A DNA stretch of 64,000 bases from Bacillota bacterium (GCA_019423125.1 JAHZBZ010000005.1:56885-120884), one strand, 5' to 3'. Positions 37,001 to 45,097 are shown, counted from the stretch's first letter. The notes: generated from the letters alone by a model not told the origin. A program made the numbers and translations.

Positions 37001-37950
37001 TCTTCGTAGTCGAGCGAACGCACGCTCGCGGGGAGGGATGTGCCGTCGGGACCCGTACCGATGTTGACGGTCGAGCCGCCCGAATGGGTGTTCGTCAAGA
37101 CGTTGTACCAGGTCGGATCCTTCGTGAAATCCGCAGGCCAGACGTCGACGGTGCGCCCGGAGGGATTGACCTCGCCCGTGAGGATGCGCGGCACCGCCTT
37201 CATGCCGACCGAACCCGCCATACCTGCATAAAGGATGGCGTCGATCTCGGGATTGTCCACATAGTCCCCGATCTCCACGACGTTTCCGACGTTGAGAAGG
37301 AAGAGCACCTTCTTGAACACGCCGTTTTTCGCCTGTTCGCAAACGTGGTTGAGGAGCGCAAGCTCGTTCGCCGTGGGCTGGAGCTCGTGCGTGCCGTCCT
37401 TGTTGACGGTCATGTCGCTGCCCTCGTGGCCCGTCCTGGAAAAGACGATGATCGCAAGATCGCTGTATGCGGGATACGAAGAGACGATCTCCGGCGTATA
37501 ACTTCCGATACCCAGTTCATTTTCGCCCGTCGCCGCATAGAGCTCTTTCAGCTTCGGATTGAGCTGGAAGCCTGCGTCCTCCATCGCCTGCAGGAAAGTG
37601 ACACCCTCATAGACGACGCCGCTGCCCGAGCCGGATCCGCCGCTGATCTCGCAGTCGCTGCGGCTGCCGAACACGGAGACCCTGCGCTCGCTCGCACCGA
37701 GCGGAAGCGCCGCACGACCGTCCGTCGCCTCGTTCTTCAGAAGGATCATACCCTCTTCGGCGATGCGCTCGTTCAGTTTGTTGCCTGCACGCTTTGCTTC
37801 ATTCAGGGTCCCAAACTGCGGAGCATATGCCGCATCCTCGGTGGGCAGATACTGCTTTGCGGAGACGTTCAGAAACGTACCCGTCGCCAAGCTGACCGCC
37901 AACACGAGCGAAAGGACGGCTATGCCCAATCTCTTTGTTGCTCTTGACAT
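34084..37950 (-). CDS. Swapped-domain GH3 enzyme with InlB-type repeats and a C-terminal anchor
   Basis: 1288 residues. A signal/anchor segment (about 7-30) precedes the GH3 sandwich domain (about 55-330, EEGMILLKNEATDGRAALPLG, GGSGSGSGVVYEG), an FnIII-like domain (about 390-510) and the barrel (about 640-980): GPGLNTHRSPFGGRNFEYYSQDG, KHYVVNDQDTSRN and nucleophile Asp near 886 in VSVTDLVQ. Three InlB-type repeats (about 1025-1245, GWYTDETY, GGWYLEEEC, GWYRDTYC) follow. The end is GGGCASS, a hydrophobic helix and KKRR, a sorting-signal-like tail without LPXTG. Secreted and wall- or membrane-held. Second gene of the operon starting at 40938. Confidence 0.84.
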   Translation of the reverse strand: MSRATKRLGIAVLSLVLAVSLATGTFLNVSAKQYLPTEDAAYAPQFGTLNEAKRAGNKLNERIAEEGMILLKNEATDGRAALPLGASERRVSVFGSRSDCEISGGSGSGSGVVYEGVTFLQAMEDAGFQLNPKLKELYAATGENELGIGSYTPEIVSSYPAYSDLAIIVFSRTGHEGSDMTVNKDGTHELQPTANELALLNHVCEQAKNGVFKKVLFLLNVGNVVEIGDYVDNPEIDAILYAGMAGSVGMKAVPRILTGEVNPSGRTVDVWPADFTKDPTWYNVLTNTHSGGSTVNIGTGPDGTSLPASVRSLDYEEGIYVGYKWYETASTIEGYFNAEEANQSKLASQASDPYYNRANGVLFPFGYGLSYTTFSWTVGEPSFSGEITAEQAGDRVTVPVTVKNTGRFAGKDVVEAYVRAPYDAETAPVEKSDVSMIAFEKTKLLQPGEEQTLNIEFDISDLASFDWNDANENGFQGYELEPGNYQVLLRSDSHTDKADGCLVEYSVSGAGIQYNKDGIDDPLNYNKGFGEETAKAVFSQNDEFNTARVGREIDLMGEKTFITKEDAKYVSRSNWAQPQSPTTGELTYSDAAVKVLFDQVYYGACKDQPTDPWYKTAEDIPGYGQTGEVEGGWKQAPKGSDPNRVCEIQLSDMTGVPIDDPLWVEFMNQLTWSEMTNLLTQCNYLTPAINCIGKPLTFDVDGPAQLRNKHNGGQSGTFWCSATIVASTYNKELCYEQGLHIGMEGMLIETNGAFVNGWYGPGLNTHRSPFGGRNFEYYSQDGVQGGLIAAAVIKGTTEMGMHVYAKHYVVNDQDTSRNQNGGISVWCNEQALREVYLRQFEYAVEYGNLNGMMKSHGKLGLYATQNNFQLNITVPCNEWGYEGVSVTDLVQGAPVASGRTQMTNADLLIRSGATFLGQLANQKRGEEPWFDGRILDGYYDAATNKVMVPSSLTVTDWVCNGKENTTPENGNIQTTSYTAKVAAGPFTLDSPTQWYWVRTTAMYSLYVAANSNQMQSVEDSDLVGAYVSIRYNDGVTPDEGYNVVKGTIISEPEKTPVVPEGKRFAGWYTDETYTEKVDFSKPVEGYTQICAYITDADQFAAIFNLNYPGAPEAGSFLIKRDTAAVPPPYEPSRAGFRFGGWYLEEECDTAADFANILMDRDRTFYAKWIPETTFTVTFDMNYDGVFDVFRATTDENGYLAEPVFIPVRDGYVFEGWYRDTYCKAEMDFGRQITADMTLYAKWTPAETEKDETGGGCASSVAFSAAGIAAAALLAAAATALKKRRTGKD

Positions 37951-38019
37951 GTTTTTCCTCCTATCTCTATTATTTTTTCTTACGATCGGGGCGGGGCCGA
38001 CGGCGCGGCCCCGCCGCGT

Positions 38020-40938
38020 TCATGCCTCTTTTTTCTTTTTCTTCTGCTCGCGCACGAGGCGGCGGATCTCAAAAAATCCCCACGTCGCAAACACTGCCGC
38101 GAGCACCGCGTCGCCGATGAACAGGAACATCTGCCACAGCGGCATCGCGACGCGGAAGACGGTATCGGGCGTGACGCCGTTCATCGCGTTGGAGTTGACG
38201 ACGGAATACAGGATGTTGTGCGCGGCGCGGCGCAGGACGTTCCTGTCCGCGGCGTCCGTTTCGTCCGCCGTCATCCACGGGCGCGTCGTCGTCAGGTTCA
38301 GGTCCCCGCCCGCATAGATCATCTGCTCGGTGTTCATGTACGAGGAGACGTTGAAGTCGCAGATGACCGTCCCGACAAATCCCCATTCCCCGCGCAGGAT
38401 CTCCGTGAGCAGGCGATAGTCCCCGCCCGTCCATCTGGTCCCGATGCGGTTGAAGGAGGACATGATGCCCTTGGGCGAAGCCTCTTTGACCGCGATCTCG
38501 AACGGACGCAGATACAGTTCGCGGATGGACTGTTCGGTCGCCCACGTGCACAGGCCGTTGTCGTCCCTGTGCGTCTCCTGCTCGTTGAGCGCAAAGTGCT
38601 TCATGTAAGTGACGACCCCCTTGCTCTCCGCGCCGCGGATCTGCGCCGCGGCGAGTTTGCCCGTCAGGAAGGGGTCTTCGGAGAAATACTCGAAATTTCT
38701 GCCGCCGAACGGACTGCGGTGCAGGTTCATGCCCGGCGCATACCACCCGCTGTAAGGGACATAGGGATCGACGTTCTGCTTTCCGAAGTTTCCCTCTTCC
38801 CCCACGGTGGCGCCGAACCGCTCGGCGATCTCCTCGCTCCACGTGCTGCCGATGGTGTACTCGCTCGCATAGGATACCGTGCCGTAGACATTGGCGTTGC
38901 TGACGAAGTTCGCAAACCCGACGGGGCCGTCCGAGGCGATGGTTTCGGGAAGCCCGATGCGGGTGATCCCCATCGTCTTGAATGCGCCCTTGTTGAACAG
39001 GTCGCGCATCTCGCGGAAGGACAGGCTGTCGAGGAGCGTATCCCATTTTTTATCGTTGTACGCAAGTCCGCGCAGCTCGACCGCCTTCAGCTTCACCTTC
39101 TGATCGGTTTTGACCTCTCCCGTCTCGGGCGCGGGGTTGTTGTGTTTCGTGGAAGTGAGGTCGGCCTTGTCAAAACCGTACTCGGCAAGGTCGTGCCCGT
39201 CCGGCGTCGTCGGCCAGGTCTTGTCCCAGTCCGAACGCGAGAGAACGGTGTCCAGTTCCTCCGACGCATCCTCGTAGCGGTTTTCCACCGCATTGCCGGT
39301 GACGGGGTCCTCCGCAAAGCGTACCCCGTCTTCGCCGACGGCGAGGGAAACGGGGTCGATCCCCTCTTTGTAGGTATGCGCATCCGTCTTGAGCGCCAGG
39401 CGATACTCGCCGCCTTCCAACTCATAGCCGTAAAAATCATTTTCATTCGCGTTCGAATAATCGTAAGACGCCGCATAGTACGGGAGAAAGACGAGCGTGA
39501 CCACCGCGGAATTGGGCTTGTCTTCGCCGTCCGCCGCAAAGGCGGGGTCGGCGGCGTTCTCTGCCGTCGGGTACAGGAGCGGCGTCTTTGCGAACGCCGC
39601 AAGCGTCTCCGCGGGCTTTTCGATCTTGCCCGCGGGCGCCTCGAAGTACAGCTGCACGACGTCTTTGCCCGCATACGCGCCCGTATTGGTGACGCGCACG
39701 TCTATCTCCACGGGGGTATTCTTGTTCCCGTCCGTGATGGCGAGGCCGCTCAGTTTTTCCGGCTCGAGGATCTCCCAGCCGAACTGTGTATAGGAAAGCC
39801 CGTAACCGAAGGGGTAGACGACGTTCGCACCGTACCACTCTTCGTCCCCCTCGCCGCGCGTCTCGTAGTAACGGTAGCCGAGGTAGATGCCTTCCTCGTA
39901 GTCGACGAAGTAATATCTTTCATATTTTCTCTCGCCGTCCTCATCGAGCGTGTAATACCGCGCGCCGTCGTCGGTGAAGTTGTTGCCGAAGTTGTACCAG
40001 GTGGGGTCCTTCGTGAAATCGCGCGCCCAGGTGTCCACCGTCTTTCCCGAGAAAGTCACGTCTCCGCACAGCAGCCTGCCCAGCGCGTTGATGCCCGAAT
40101 AGCCCGGGCCTCCGATGCTGATGCAGGCGTCGATCTCGGGGTCGTCTTTCAGTGCGCCGATCTCCATGGTCGTGCTCGCGTTGAGCAGGACGATCACCTT
40201 GCGGAAAGGGCCGTCCTTCACCGCTTCGAGCAAGGCGATCTCATTGACATCCAGCTCAAGGTAGTGTTTTGAGGTGTCCTCCATCGTCCGCGGCAGATCA
40301 AACCCCTCGCCGCCGATGCGGGAGAACACGACGATCGCCGCGTCCGCGTACTGCGCATAGCTCGCCTTGACCTCCTGCGTGTATTTGTCCTGCGGCGTCT
40401 CGCCCGTGGAGAGGGTGACGTCGCCGCTGTTTTCGATTTTCGGATTGGGCGTCCTGCCCTCGCCCGACTTCTTGTCGTCGAGGTAAAAGGCCTCGAGCGT
40501 GGGATTGACCTCAAAACCCGCGCTCTTGAGGCTCTGCGAGAGGGTCGCCGCGCCGTCGTAGTTCCCGCCGCCCGAGCCCGTTCCGCCGTAGACGAGCTCG
40601 ACGGAGTTTTTGCCGAACACGCTGACCTTTTTCTCGTCCGCCGAGAGAGGAAGCGCCGCGCCGTCGTTTTTCAGGAGGACGAAGCCCTCCTCGCAGATCT
40701 CTTCGTTGAAGGCGTTGCCGCGGCGGAAAGCGTCCTCTTTGTCTGTCGCCGCGATCTCATAATACCTTCCTTCGCCGCGGCCGAAGGTGCGCTCGCCGCC
40801 GAGCGCCATGCAGATCACCTCGTAAAAGGTGGTGGAAGCCAGCACGGAGACGACGATCATCAGCGCCGCCATGACGAGAGAGACGATCGCCCAGATCCTG
40901 GTCCGTACATTTCCGAAAAGCCGTTTTATAAATAGCAT
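38020..40938 (-). CDS. Membrane-anchored GH3 enzyme with swapped domain order
   Basis: 972 residues. Membrane segment about 13-38; GH3 sandwich domain (about 60-350, EEGFVLLKNDGAALPL, GGTGSGGGNYDG); FnIII-like part (about 420-540, NTGAYAGKDVVQLYFEAP); catalytic barrel (about 640-890) with GWYAPGMNLHRSPFGGRNF, KHFALNEQETH and nucleophile Asp near 861 in VICDFNVS (usually SDW/TDW). A second membrane segment (about 930-955) and a Lys-rich end follow. The order is the reverse of the canonical GH3 at 5855. ATG is preceded by GGAGG. First gene of an operon with a second GH3 and two lipoproteins, under a promoter with LytTR-type repeats. Substrate is unknown; beta-glucan oligosaccharides are plausible. 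Confidence 0.85.
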   Translation of the reverse strand: MLFIKRLFGNVRTRIWAIVSLVMAALMIVVSVLASTTFYEVICMALGGERTFGRGEGRYYEIAATDKEDAFRRGNAFNEEICEEGFVLLKNDGAALPLSADEKKVSVFGKNSVELVYGGTGSGGGNYDGAATLSQSLKSAGFEVNPTLEAFYLDDKKSGEGRTPNPKIENSGDVTLSTGETPQDKYTQEVKASYAQYADAAIVVFSRIGGEGFDLPRTMEDTSKHYLELDVNEIALLEAVKDGPFRKVIVLLNASTTMEIGALKDDPEIDACISIGGPGYSGINALGRLLCGDVTFSGKTVDTWARDFTKDPTWYNFGNNFTDDGARYYTLDEDGERKYERYYFVDYEEGIYLGYRYYETRGEGDEEWYGANVVYPFGYGLSYTQFGWEILEPEKLSGLAITDGNKNTPVEIDVRVTNTGAYAGKDVVQLYFEAPAGKIEKPAETLAAFAKTPLLYPTAENAADPAFAADGEDKPNSAVVTLVFLPYYAASYDYSNANENDFYGYELEGGEYRLALKTDAHTYKEGIDPVSLAVGEDGVRFAEDPVTGNAVENRYEDASEELDTVLSRSDWDKTWPTTPDGHDLAEYGFDKADLTSTKHNNPAPETGEVKTDQKVKLKAVELRGLAYNDKKWDTLLDSLSFREMRDLFNKGAFKTMGITRIGLPETIASDGPVGFANFVSNANVYGTVSYASEYTIGSTWSEEIAERFGATVGEEGNFGKQNVDPYVPYSGWYAPGMNLHRSPFGGRNFEYFSEDPFLTGKLAAAQIRGAESKGVVTYMKHFALNEQETHRDDNGLCTWATEQSIRELYLRPFEIAVKEASPKGIMSSFNRIGTRWTGGDYRLLTEILRGEWGFVGTVICDFNVSSYMNTEQMIYAGGDLNLTTTRPWMTADETDAADRNVLRRAAHNILYSVVNSNAMNGVTPDTVFRVAMPLWQMFLFIGDAVLAAVFATWGFFEIRRLVREQKKKKKEA

Positions 40939-40983
40939 TTTTTTCCTCCCGTGATCGTATTTGCAAGATCTCTCTTTGCTCTC

Positions 40984-41052
40984 ATGCTACAACAGAAAAG
41001 CCGCGAAGTAAAGATACCCGTGCAAAATCTGCGCTTTCCGAGTCAAAATCTG
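40984..41052 (-). promoter_or_regulatory. GH3 operon promoter with identical paired repeats (putative LytTR site)
   Basis: On the minus strand CAGATTTTG occurs twice, at 41044-41052 and 41023-41031: 9 bases, a 12-base gap, period 21. Ten bases on comes TTTACT (41007-41012), a 17-base spacer and TAGCAT (40984-40989). The regulator gene at 41137 lies directly upstream, so it is the natural candidate for binding here. Confidence 0.68.
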
Positions 41053-41114
41053 TCCGCCGCCGCATCTTTTTGCGGCGGCGGACAAAAAATTCCCCCGCGG
41101 AAAGGCCGCAGGGG
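41052..41114 (-). terminator. Tandem terminators after the regulator gene
   Basis: On the minus strand a 9-bp stem with one mismatch (about 41092-41114) is followed by ATTTTTT, then a second, perfect 12-bp stem (41072-41083 with 41052-41063) by AGATTTTG. The second hairpin ends in the distal LytTR-type repeat, so the regulator transcript stops right at the GH3 operator. Confidence 0.75.
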
Positions 41115-41136
41115 CTTCTAAATAAAAAGCAAAGTG

Positions 41137-41847
41137 TTACAGAGGCGAAGCTATGAATTTCGTGACCGCCGCTATAAATTCCTTTTTTTTCGGGCGGCTG
41201 ATAGGCAGCCATTGACCCGCGACGAGCACTTCGTCGCGCTCGAGCGTCTGCACGTGATACAGGTTAACGAGGATGCCGCTGTTGCATTTGACAAAACACT
41301 GTCGGGGCAACATTTGTTCTGCGCTCGCCATGGAACCGTGCACGCGCACGTCCTCCCCGCCCGTCAGGTGATAACAGACGCTGTGGCCCGCCACGTCCAC
41401 ATAGCAGATCTCGCGCACGCTCACCCGCCGTATCTTTCCTCCCGAGGAGAGCAGGATGTTCGGCTCGCCCTCCTTGAGCGCCTGTCCGACAAATTTACGC
41501 ATGCGCACCGAAAAATCGAAGTAGTCCACCGGTTTTACGATGTAGTCGAAGGCGTGCACCTCGTAGCCGTGGATGGCGTATTTGAGCAGATTGGTCACGA
41601 AGATGATGCCCACCTGCCCGTCTATCTCGCGCAGGCGGCGGGCGGTGGTCATCCCGTCGATGTTCGGAAGCTGGATGTCCATGAAGATCAGATTGTACAC
41701 GGGCTTGTATTCTTCGAGAAACTGCAACCCGTCCCCATACCAATCGATGTTGTACTCTATACTGTATTCCGCACAGAATCTCCCGATGTATTCCGTGAGC
41801 TTATCCCTGCTTGCGCCGTCGTCTTCCACAATGCAGATCTTGAGCAT
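41137..41847 (-). CDS. LytTR-family response regulator
   Basis: 236 residues. Receiver domain: ICIVEDDGASRDKL, phospho-acceptor Asp near 59 in LIFMDIQLPNIDGM, FVTNLLKYAIHGYEV and IVKPVDYFDF. LytTR domain about 130-236: VREICYVDVAGHSV, RQCFVKCNSGILVNLYHVQ and QWLPISRPKKKEF. It follows its kinase by 30 bases and precedes the two-GH3 operon, whose promoter carries paired repeats, so it probably activates those genes. The only LytTR-kinase pair here with both genes intact and a complete GH3 gene next door. Confidence 0.91.
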   Translation of the reverse strand: MLKICIVEDDGASRDKLTEYIGRFCAEYSIEYNIDWYGDGLQFLEEYKPVYNLIFMDIQLPNIDGMTTARRLREIDGQVGIIFVTNLLKYAIHGYEVHAFDYIVKPVDYFDFSVRMRKFVGQALKEGEPNILLSSGGKIRRVSVREICYVDVAGHSVCYHLTGGEDVRVHGSMASAEQMLPRQCFVKCNSGILVNLYHVQTLERDEVLVAGQWLPISRPKKKEFIAAVTKFIASPL

Positions 41848-41877
41848 ATTTCGTCTCTCCCTCCTCTTTCGGGTCCG

Positions 41878-43272
41878 TCAGGCAGTCCCCTCCGCCGCGC
41901 CGCACGCCGCGGAAGTCTCTCCTTCTTCCGCCGGATCGGGGACGGGAATCATGATGTCCAGGTAGAAAATGTCCTCTTTTATGTACGCGCAGACACAGCC
42001 GCCGTATTTCTCCGCCGAGGCGCGCATGCTGCGCATGCCGTAGCCGTGAATGTTCTTGTCCTTCTTCCCGCTGATCGGGATGCCGTCGACAAAGCGTATC
42101 ACCTCGCCGTCATCGGTGTAGTTCTCCGCCTGCACGGAGATCATCCCCGCCACGCGCTTGACCGTCAATCGTATGATGCGCCGTTCGCTCTCCTTTATGC
42201 GCAGGACGGCGTCGACGGCATTGTGGATAGCGTTCTGAAAAATGGAATACAGGTCCGCCTGATGGATGAAATTGAGCTGTTTTCCGTCTATGTTGCAGAG
42301 AAGTTTGATGTTGTTCTTGCTGCAAAAAATGCTCTCTTCGGACAGGATGACGTCGAGCACCTCGTTCCCCGTCTTGAGCACGCCGTCGTAGATGTTGATC
42401 GCCTCTTCGATCTCCGCAAGCTCCTTTTCGTCCATAAACTCCCTGCGCCGCATGTTGCGGATGCGATGGCGCAGATCGTGGCATTTCATGTTGATGAAGT
42501 CGACGTTGACCTTGCTCAGCTCGTAGATCTGTTCGTTTTTATGCAGCAGGTTTTCCACGATCTTGAGCTCCGACTCGAGCTCTTCCTGCCCCGTAACCGA
42601 CACGAGCATGATGAGCGCGAGGATGCACCCGAAGACGTTGTAGAAGATGATGATGAAATTGACGAATTTGGGTAGATCTGCGGGCAGATCGTAGACGACG
42701 AACGCATTGAGCACGACGTTGACGAATACGATCGCCACCGCAAACACGAGCACTTTCAGGTTGGTAAGGTAAAACTCGCCGCCGTTGCGCCGATAGGCGC
42801 GATAGGTAAGCAGTGCCCAACAGCTCAGATAGATTACCACGTGCGGCACGATGAACACGAGCACCTGCAAACCGTCGCTCGTGCTCCCCACCTGATCGCC
42901 GTAGATGTTGTTGTTCGCATCCAGCCCGAGGGGGATGCAAAGAAGACTGTAAAACTGAAAGGAAATGTGCTGTTGGTTGTAAGAAAAAAAACCGCAGTAG
43001 GCGATGTTTCCCCACGGCTCGTCCAAACAAAAGCGCAGTGCGACGAGAGTGAGGAGGAAAATCATCATGAACAGCGCGGAAGAATAGATCGCGTTATAAA
43101 ACGGAACGGGGAGCGCGAAGGTGAACAGCAGCAGGCAGACGAATGCCCCCGCCGCGCGCCACGCGAAATGCGGGCGGCGCTTCATCCGATAGGCGATCAG
43201 CGCTTCCGCGACGAGGATCTCCGCGAGAAAGACAAATTTGAAGTAAAAAAGCGGCGCGTCAAAGTCGTACAT
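41878..43272 (-). CDS. GHKL-type sensor histidine kinase (AgrC/LytS-like)
   Basis: 464 residues from ATG 43272 (GGAGGGGAGAGG upstream; the longer in-frame extension is low-complexity and lacks a site). Six hydrophobic segments (about 10-220) form the membrane sensor, with a large loop WGNIAYCGFFSYNQQHISFQ. A helical linker contains the HDL-type CHDLRHRIRNM near 265; the ATPase part has the N box DLYSIFQNAIHNAVD (about 345) and HGYGMRSMRASAEKYGG (about 415). Here the kinase precedes the regulator, the opposite of the pair at 21589. Signal unknown. Confidence 0.88.
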   Translation of the reverse strand: MYDFDAPLFYFKFVFLAEILVAEALIAYRMKRRPHFAWRAAGAFVCLLLFTFALPVPFYNAIYSSALFMMIFLLTLVALRFCLDEPWGNIAYCGFFSYNQQHISFQFYSLLCIPLGLDANNNIYGDQVGSTSDGLQVLVFIVPHVVIYLSCWALLTYRAYRRNGGEFYLTNLKVLVFAVAIVFVNVVLNAFVVYDLPADLPKFVNFIIIFYNVFGCILALIMLVSVTGQEELESELKIVENLLHKNEQIYELSKVNVDFINMKCHDLRHRIRNMRRREFMDEKELAEIEEAINIYDGVLKTGNEVLDVILSEESIFCSKNNIKLLCNIDGKQLNFIHQADLYSIFQNAIHNAVDAVLRIKESERRIIRLTVKRVAGMISVQAENYTDDGEVIRFVDGIPISGKKDKNIHGYGMRSMRASAEKYGGCVCAYIKEDIFYLDIMIPVPDPAEEGETSAACGAAEGTA

Positions 43273-43345
43273 CCTCTCCCCTCCTCCCCGACAAACCGCC
43301 GCCCGAATGCGCAAAAACGCGGTTTTTTCCCGTCGAGGCTTCCTC

Positions 43346-43374
43346 ATTCTAACACACTTTTTTGCAAAATGCAA
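43346..43374 (-). promoter_or_regulatory. Promoter of the kinase-regulator pair
   Basis: TTGCAT (43369-43374), a 17-base spacer and TAGAAT (43346-43351) with an extended TG. The rest of 43375-43580 is AT-rich and holds nothing I can name. Confidence 0.72.
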
Positions 43375-43580
43375 CAAAAAAATAATTTTTTCATCTGCCG
43401 CTCTCCCCTTTTTCACACGCTGTAAAAAGTCGAAAAGAATTCCCTCAAAGATGCGCGCATGCGCGCGCAAAAAAGAAAAAGTCAAAAAAAACGCAGAAAA
43501 AATATAGCGTGAAAAAGAAAAATTTTTTGCTTCTTGCATTGCCTGCGGCAGGAACGAGGACAAACAAACGCCCGCCGCAT

Positions 43581-43611
43581 AAAAAAGAGGGCCTGCCGAA
43601 GACAGACCCTC
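43581..43611 (-). terminator. Intrinsic terminator after the kinase-GH3 fusion gene
   Basis: An 11-bp stem with G-T pairs (43601-43611 with 43587-43597) followed by TTTTTT on the minus strand, about 35 bases after the stop. Confidence 0.8.
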
Positions 43612-43645
43612 CCGTGTGCGGCTTATCCCCGCACCGCTTTTTTAA

Positions 43646-44395
43646 TTATGCCGCCTGCTCTTTCTTCTTGCGGAAGGTGAAGAACAGCCAGGTGCCGCAT
43701 CCCGCCACGACGATCACGTCGAGAACGACCAGGATGGGGATCCACCAGGGGAAGACTTCCGTCTTGGTGCCCCGGATGATGGGAACGACGTCATCGCTCG
43801 CGTTGTACACGGAGTTCGCATACTGTGCGCTCAGGTACATGAACGTGTTGTTCTTGACCGCCGCGCGCAGCCTCTGGTCGAAGGTGTTGGACTCCGTTTC
43901 GTACTCCAGCTCGGCAGGCGATCCGACGAACGGAGGAATATACACACCGCTCATCCACAGGTCGCCGCCCGCACGGAACCGGTGATCGCCGTTCATGAAC
44001 TCGTGGTGGTCGCAGTAGTCGGTCAGCACGGCGCCACGGAAGCCCCATTCGCCGCGCAGGACGCCCTCGTCGCTGAGGAGCGCTTCGCTGCCGCCCGCCC
44101 AGATCGCGCCGACGCGGTTGTAAGAGGTCATGATGCCGTTCGCGCCGCCCTTCCGGATGGCGATCTTGAAGGGCTTGAGATAGATCTCGCGCAGAGCCTG
44201 CTCGGTGACCCAGGTGTAGATGCCGTCGCGGTGCAGCGGGCGAAGGAAAAAATAGGCGATGCACACCGCAGATGCGATGCAAAGGCGCAAAACGAAATAC
44301 TTTCTCTTTTCAAACGACCAGCAGAAAAAGAGAGAGACGAACAGGATCTGCAAGAAGAAATTGTCGACCGCAAAATTTAAAAACCCGATCTCCAT
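43646..44395 (-). pseudogene. In-frame fusion of a sensor-kinase N terminus to a GH3 C terminus
   Basis: 249 residues in one open frame. Residues 1 to about 52 (MEIGFLNFAVDNFFLQILFV ...) are two membrane helices, as at the start of AgrC-type kinases, and the ATG sits one base after the regulator stop, where a kinase is expected. From about residue 54 (near 44236) it continues as a permuted GH3 enzyme: DGIYTWVTEQALREIYLKPF, NRVGAIWAG, LRGEWGF, the nucleophile Asp in AVLTDY, then a C-terminal membrane segment and KKKEQAA. Kinase core and GH3 front are missing, so the product is probably inert. A deletion of several kb between a kinase and a downstream GH3 gene explains it. It could be translated, as the frame is intact. 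Confidence 0.83.
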
Positions 44396-44396
44396 G

Positions 44397-45097
44397 TCAG
44401 CCCTCCGCGTAAGCGTTGAACGCCTTCATCAGTTCTTTTTGCCTGGAACGGCTGACGAGGATCTCCTCGCCGCCGATAAACACGCCCGTGCGCGTGATGC
44501 GCTCGACATAGCGGAAATTGACGATGTAACTCTTGTTGCACTTGAAAAACGCGGGCGGCGGAAGGCTTTCCTCGGCGCGCGCGATGGAGCCGTACACCTT
44601 GTGATCGCCGTGCGCGGTGTGGTAGACGAGCCAGTGGTCGAGCACCTCCACATAGCGGAGCGTGCGCAGGGAAATGCGGACCAGTCCGCTCACAGTCTTT
44701 ATGAAGATCTCCTCCCCGCCCTCCTTCTCGCACCTGCCCGTGATCTGCTTTAATTTTCTGTGCAGGGAAAAGTAGTCGACAGGCTTGAGGATATACCCGA
44801 CGGCATCGACCTCATACCCCTGCAGCGCGTATTTTGCGAGGTGGGTGACAAAGATGAGGGCGACGTCGGGGTCCGCCCTGCGCATCTTCTTTGCGGCGTT
44901 CATGCCGTTGAGGTGGGGCATTTCTATGTCCATGAACACGACGTCGTAGACGGCGCGGTAATCGCTGACAAAATTCATTCCGTCTCCGAACACTTCCACC
45001 GAAAAGAGCACCCCTCCTCTTCCGCGAAACGGCCGAGCATCTCCTTAAGCCGATTTGCCGACTCCTCTTCGTCCTCCACGATCGCGACTCTGATCAT
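44397..45097 (-). pseudogene. LytTR response regulator with a single-base frameshift
   Basis: The start at 45097 gives MIRVAIVEDEEESANRLKEM and on to FAEEEG; the remaining ~200 residues (VLFSVEVFGDGMNF ..., phospho-acceptor Asp in VVFMDIEMPHLNGM, LKPVDYFSL, LytTR domain with FFKCNKSYIVNFRYV) lie in the next frame. The change is at a G4 run (C4 at 45011-45014). Everything else, including promoter, ribosome binding site and DNA-binding domain, is intact. It may be a recent mutation, a phase-variable tract or a sequencing error. Downstream lies the kinase-GH3 fusion. Confidence 0.85.

Noticed and set aside
32272..37947. Very long open frame on the plus strand opposite the GH3 and lipoprotein genes (also 5807-8545, 18074-20551, 24493-26841 and similar).
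   Set aside because: These mirror-frame readings come from GC-rich codon use on the opposite strand. They have no family motifs, no start sites and an abnormal composition, while the minus-strand frames carry clear domains.
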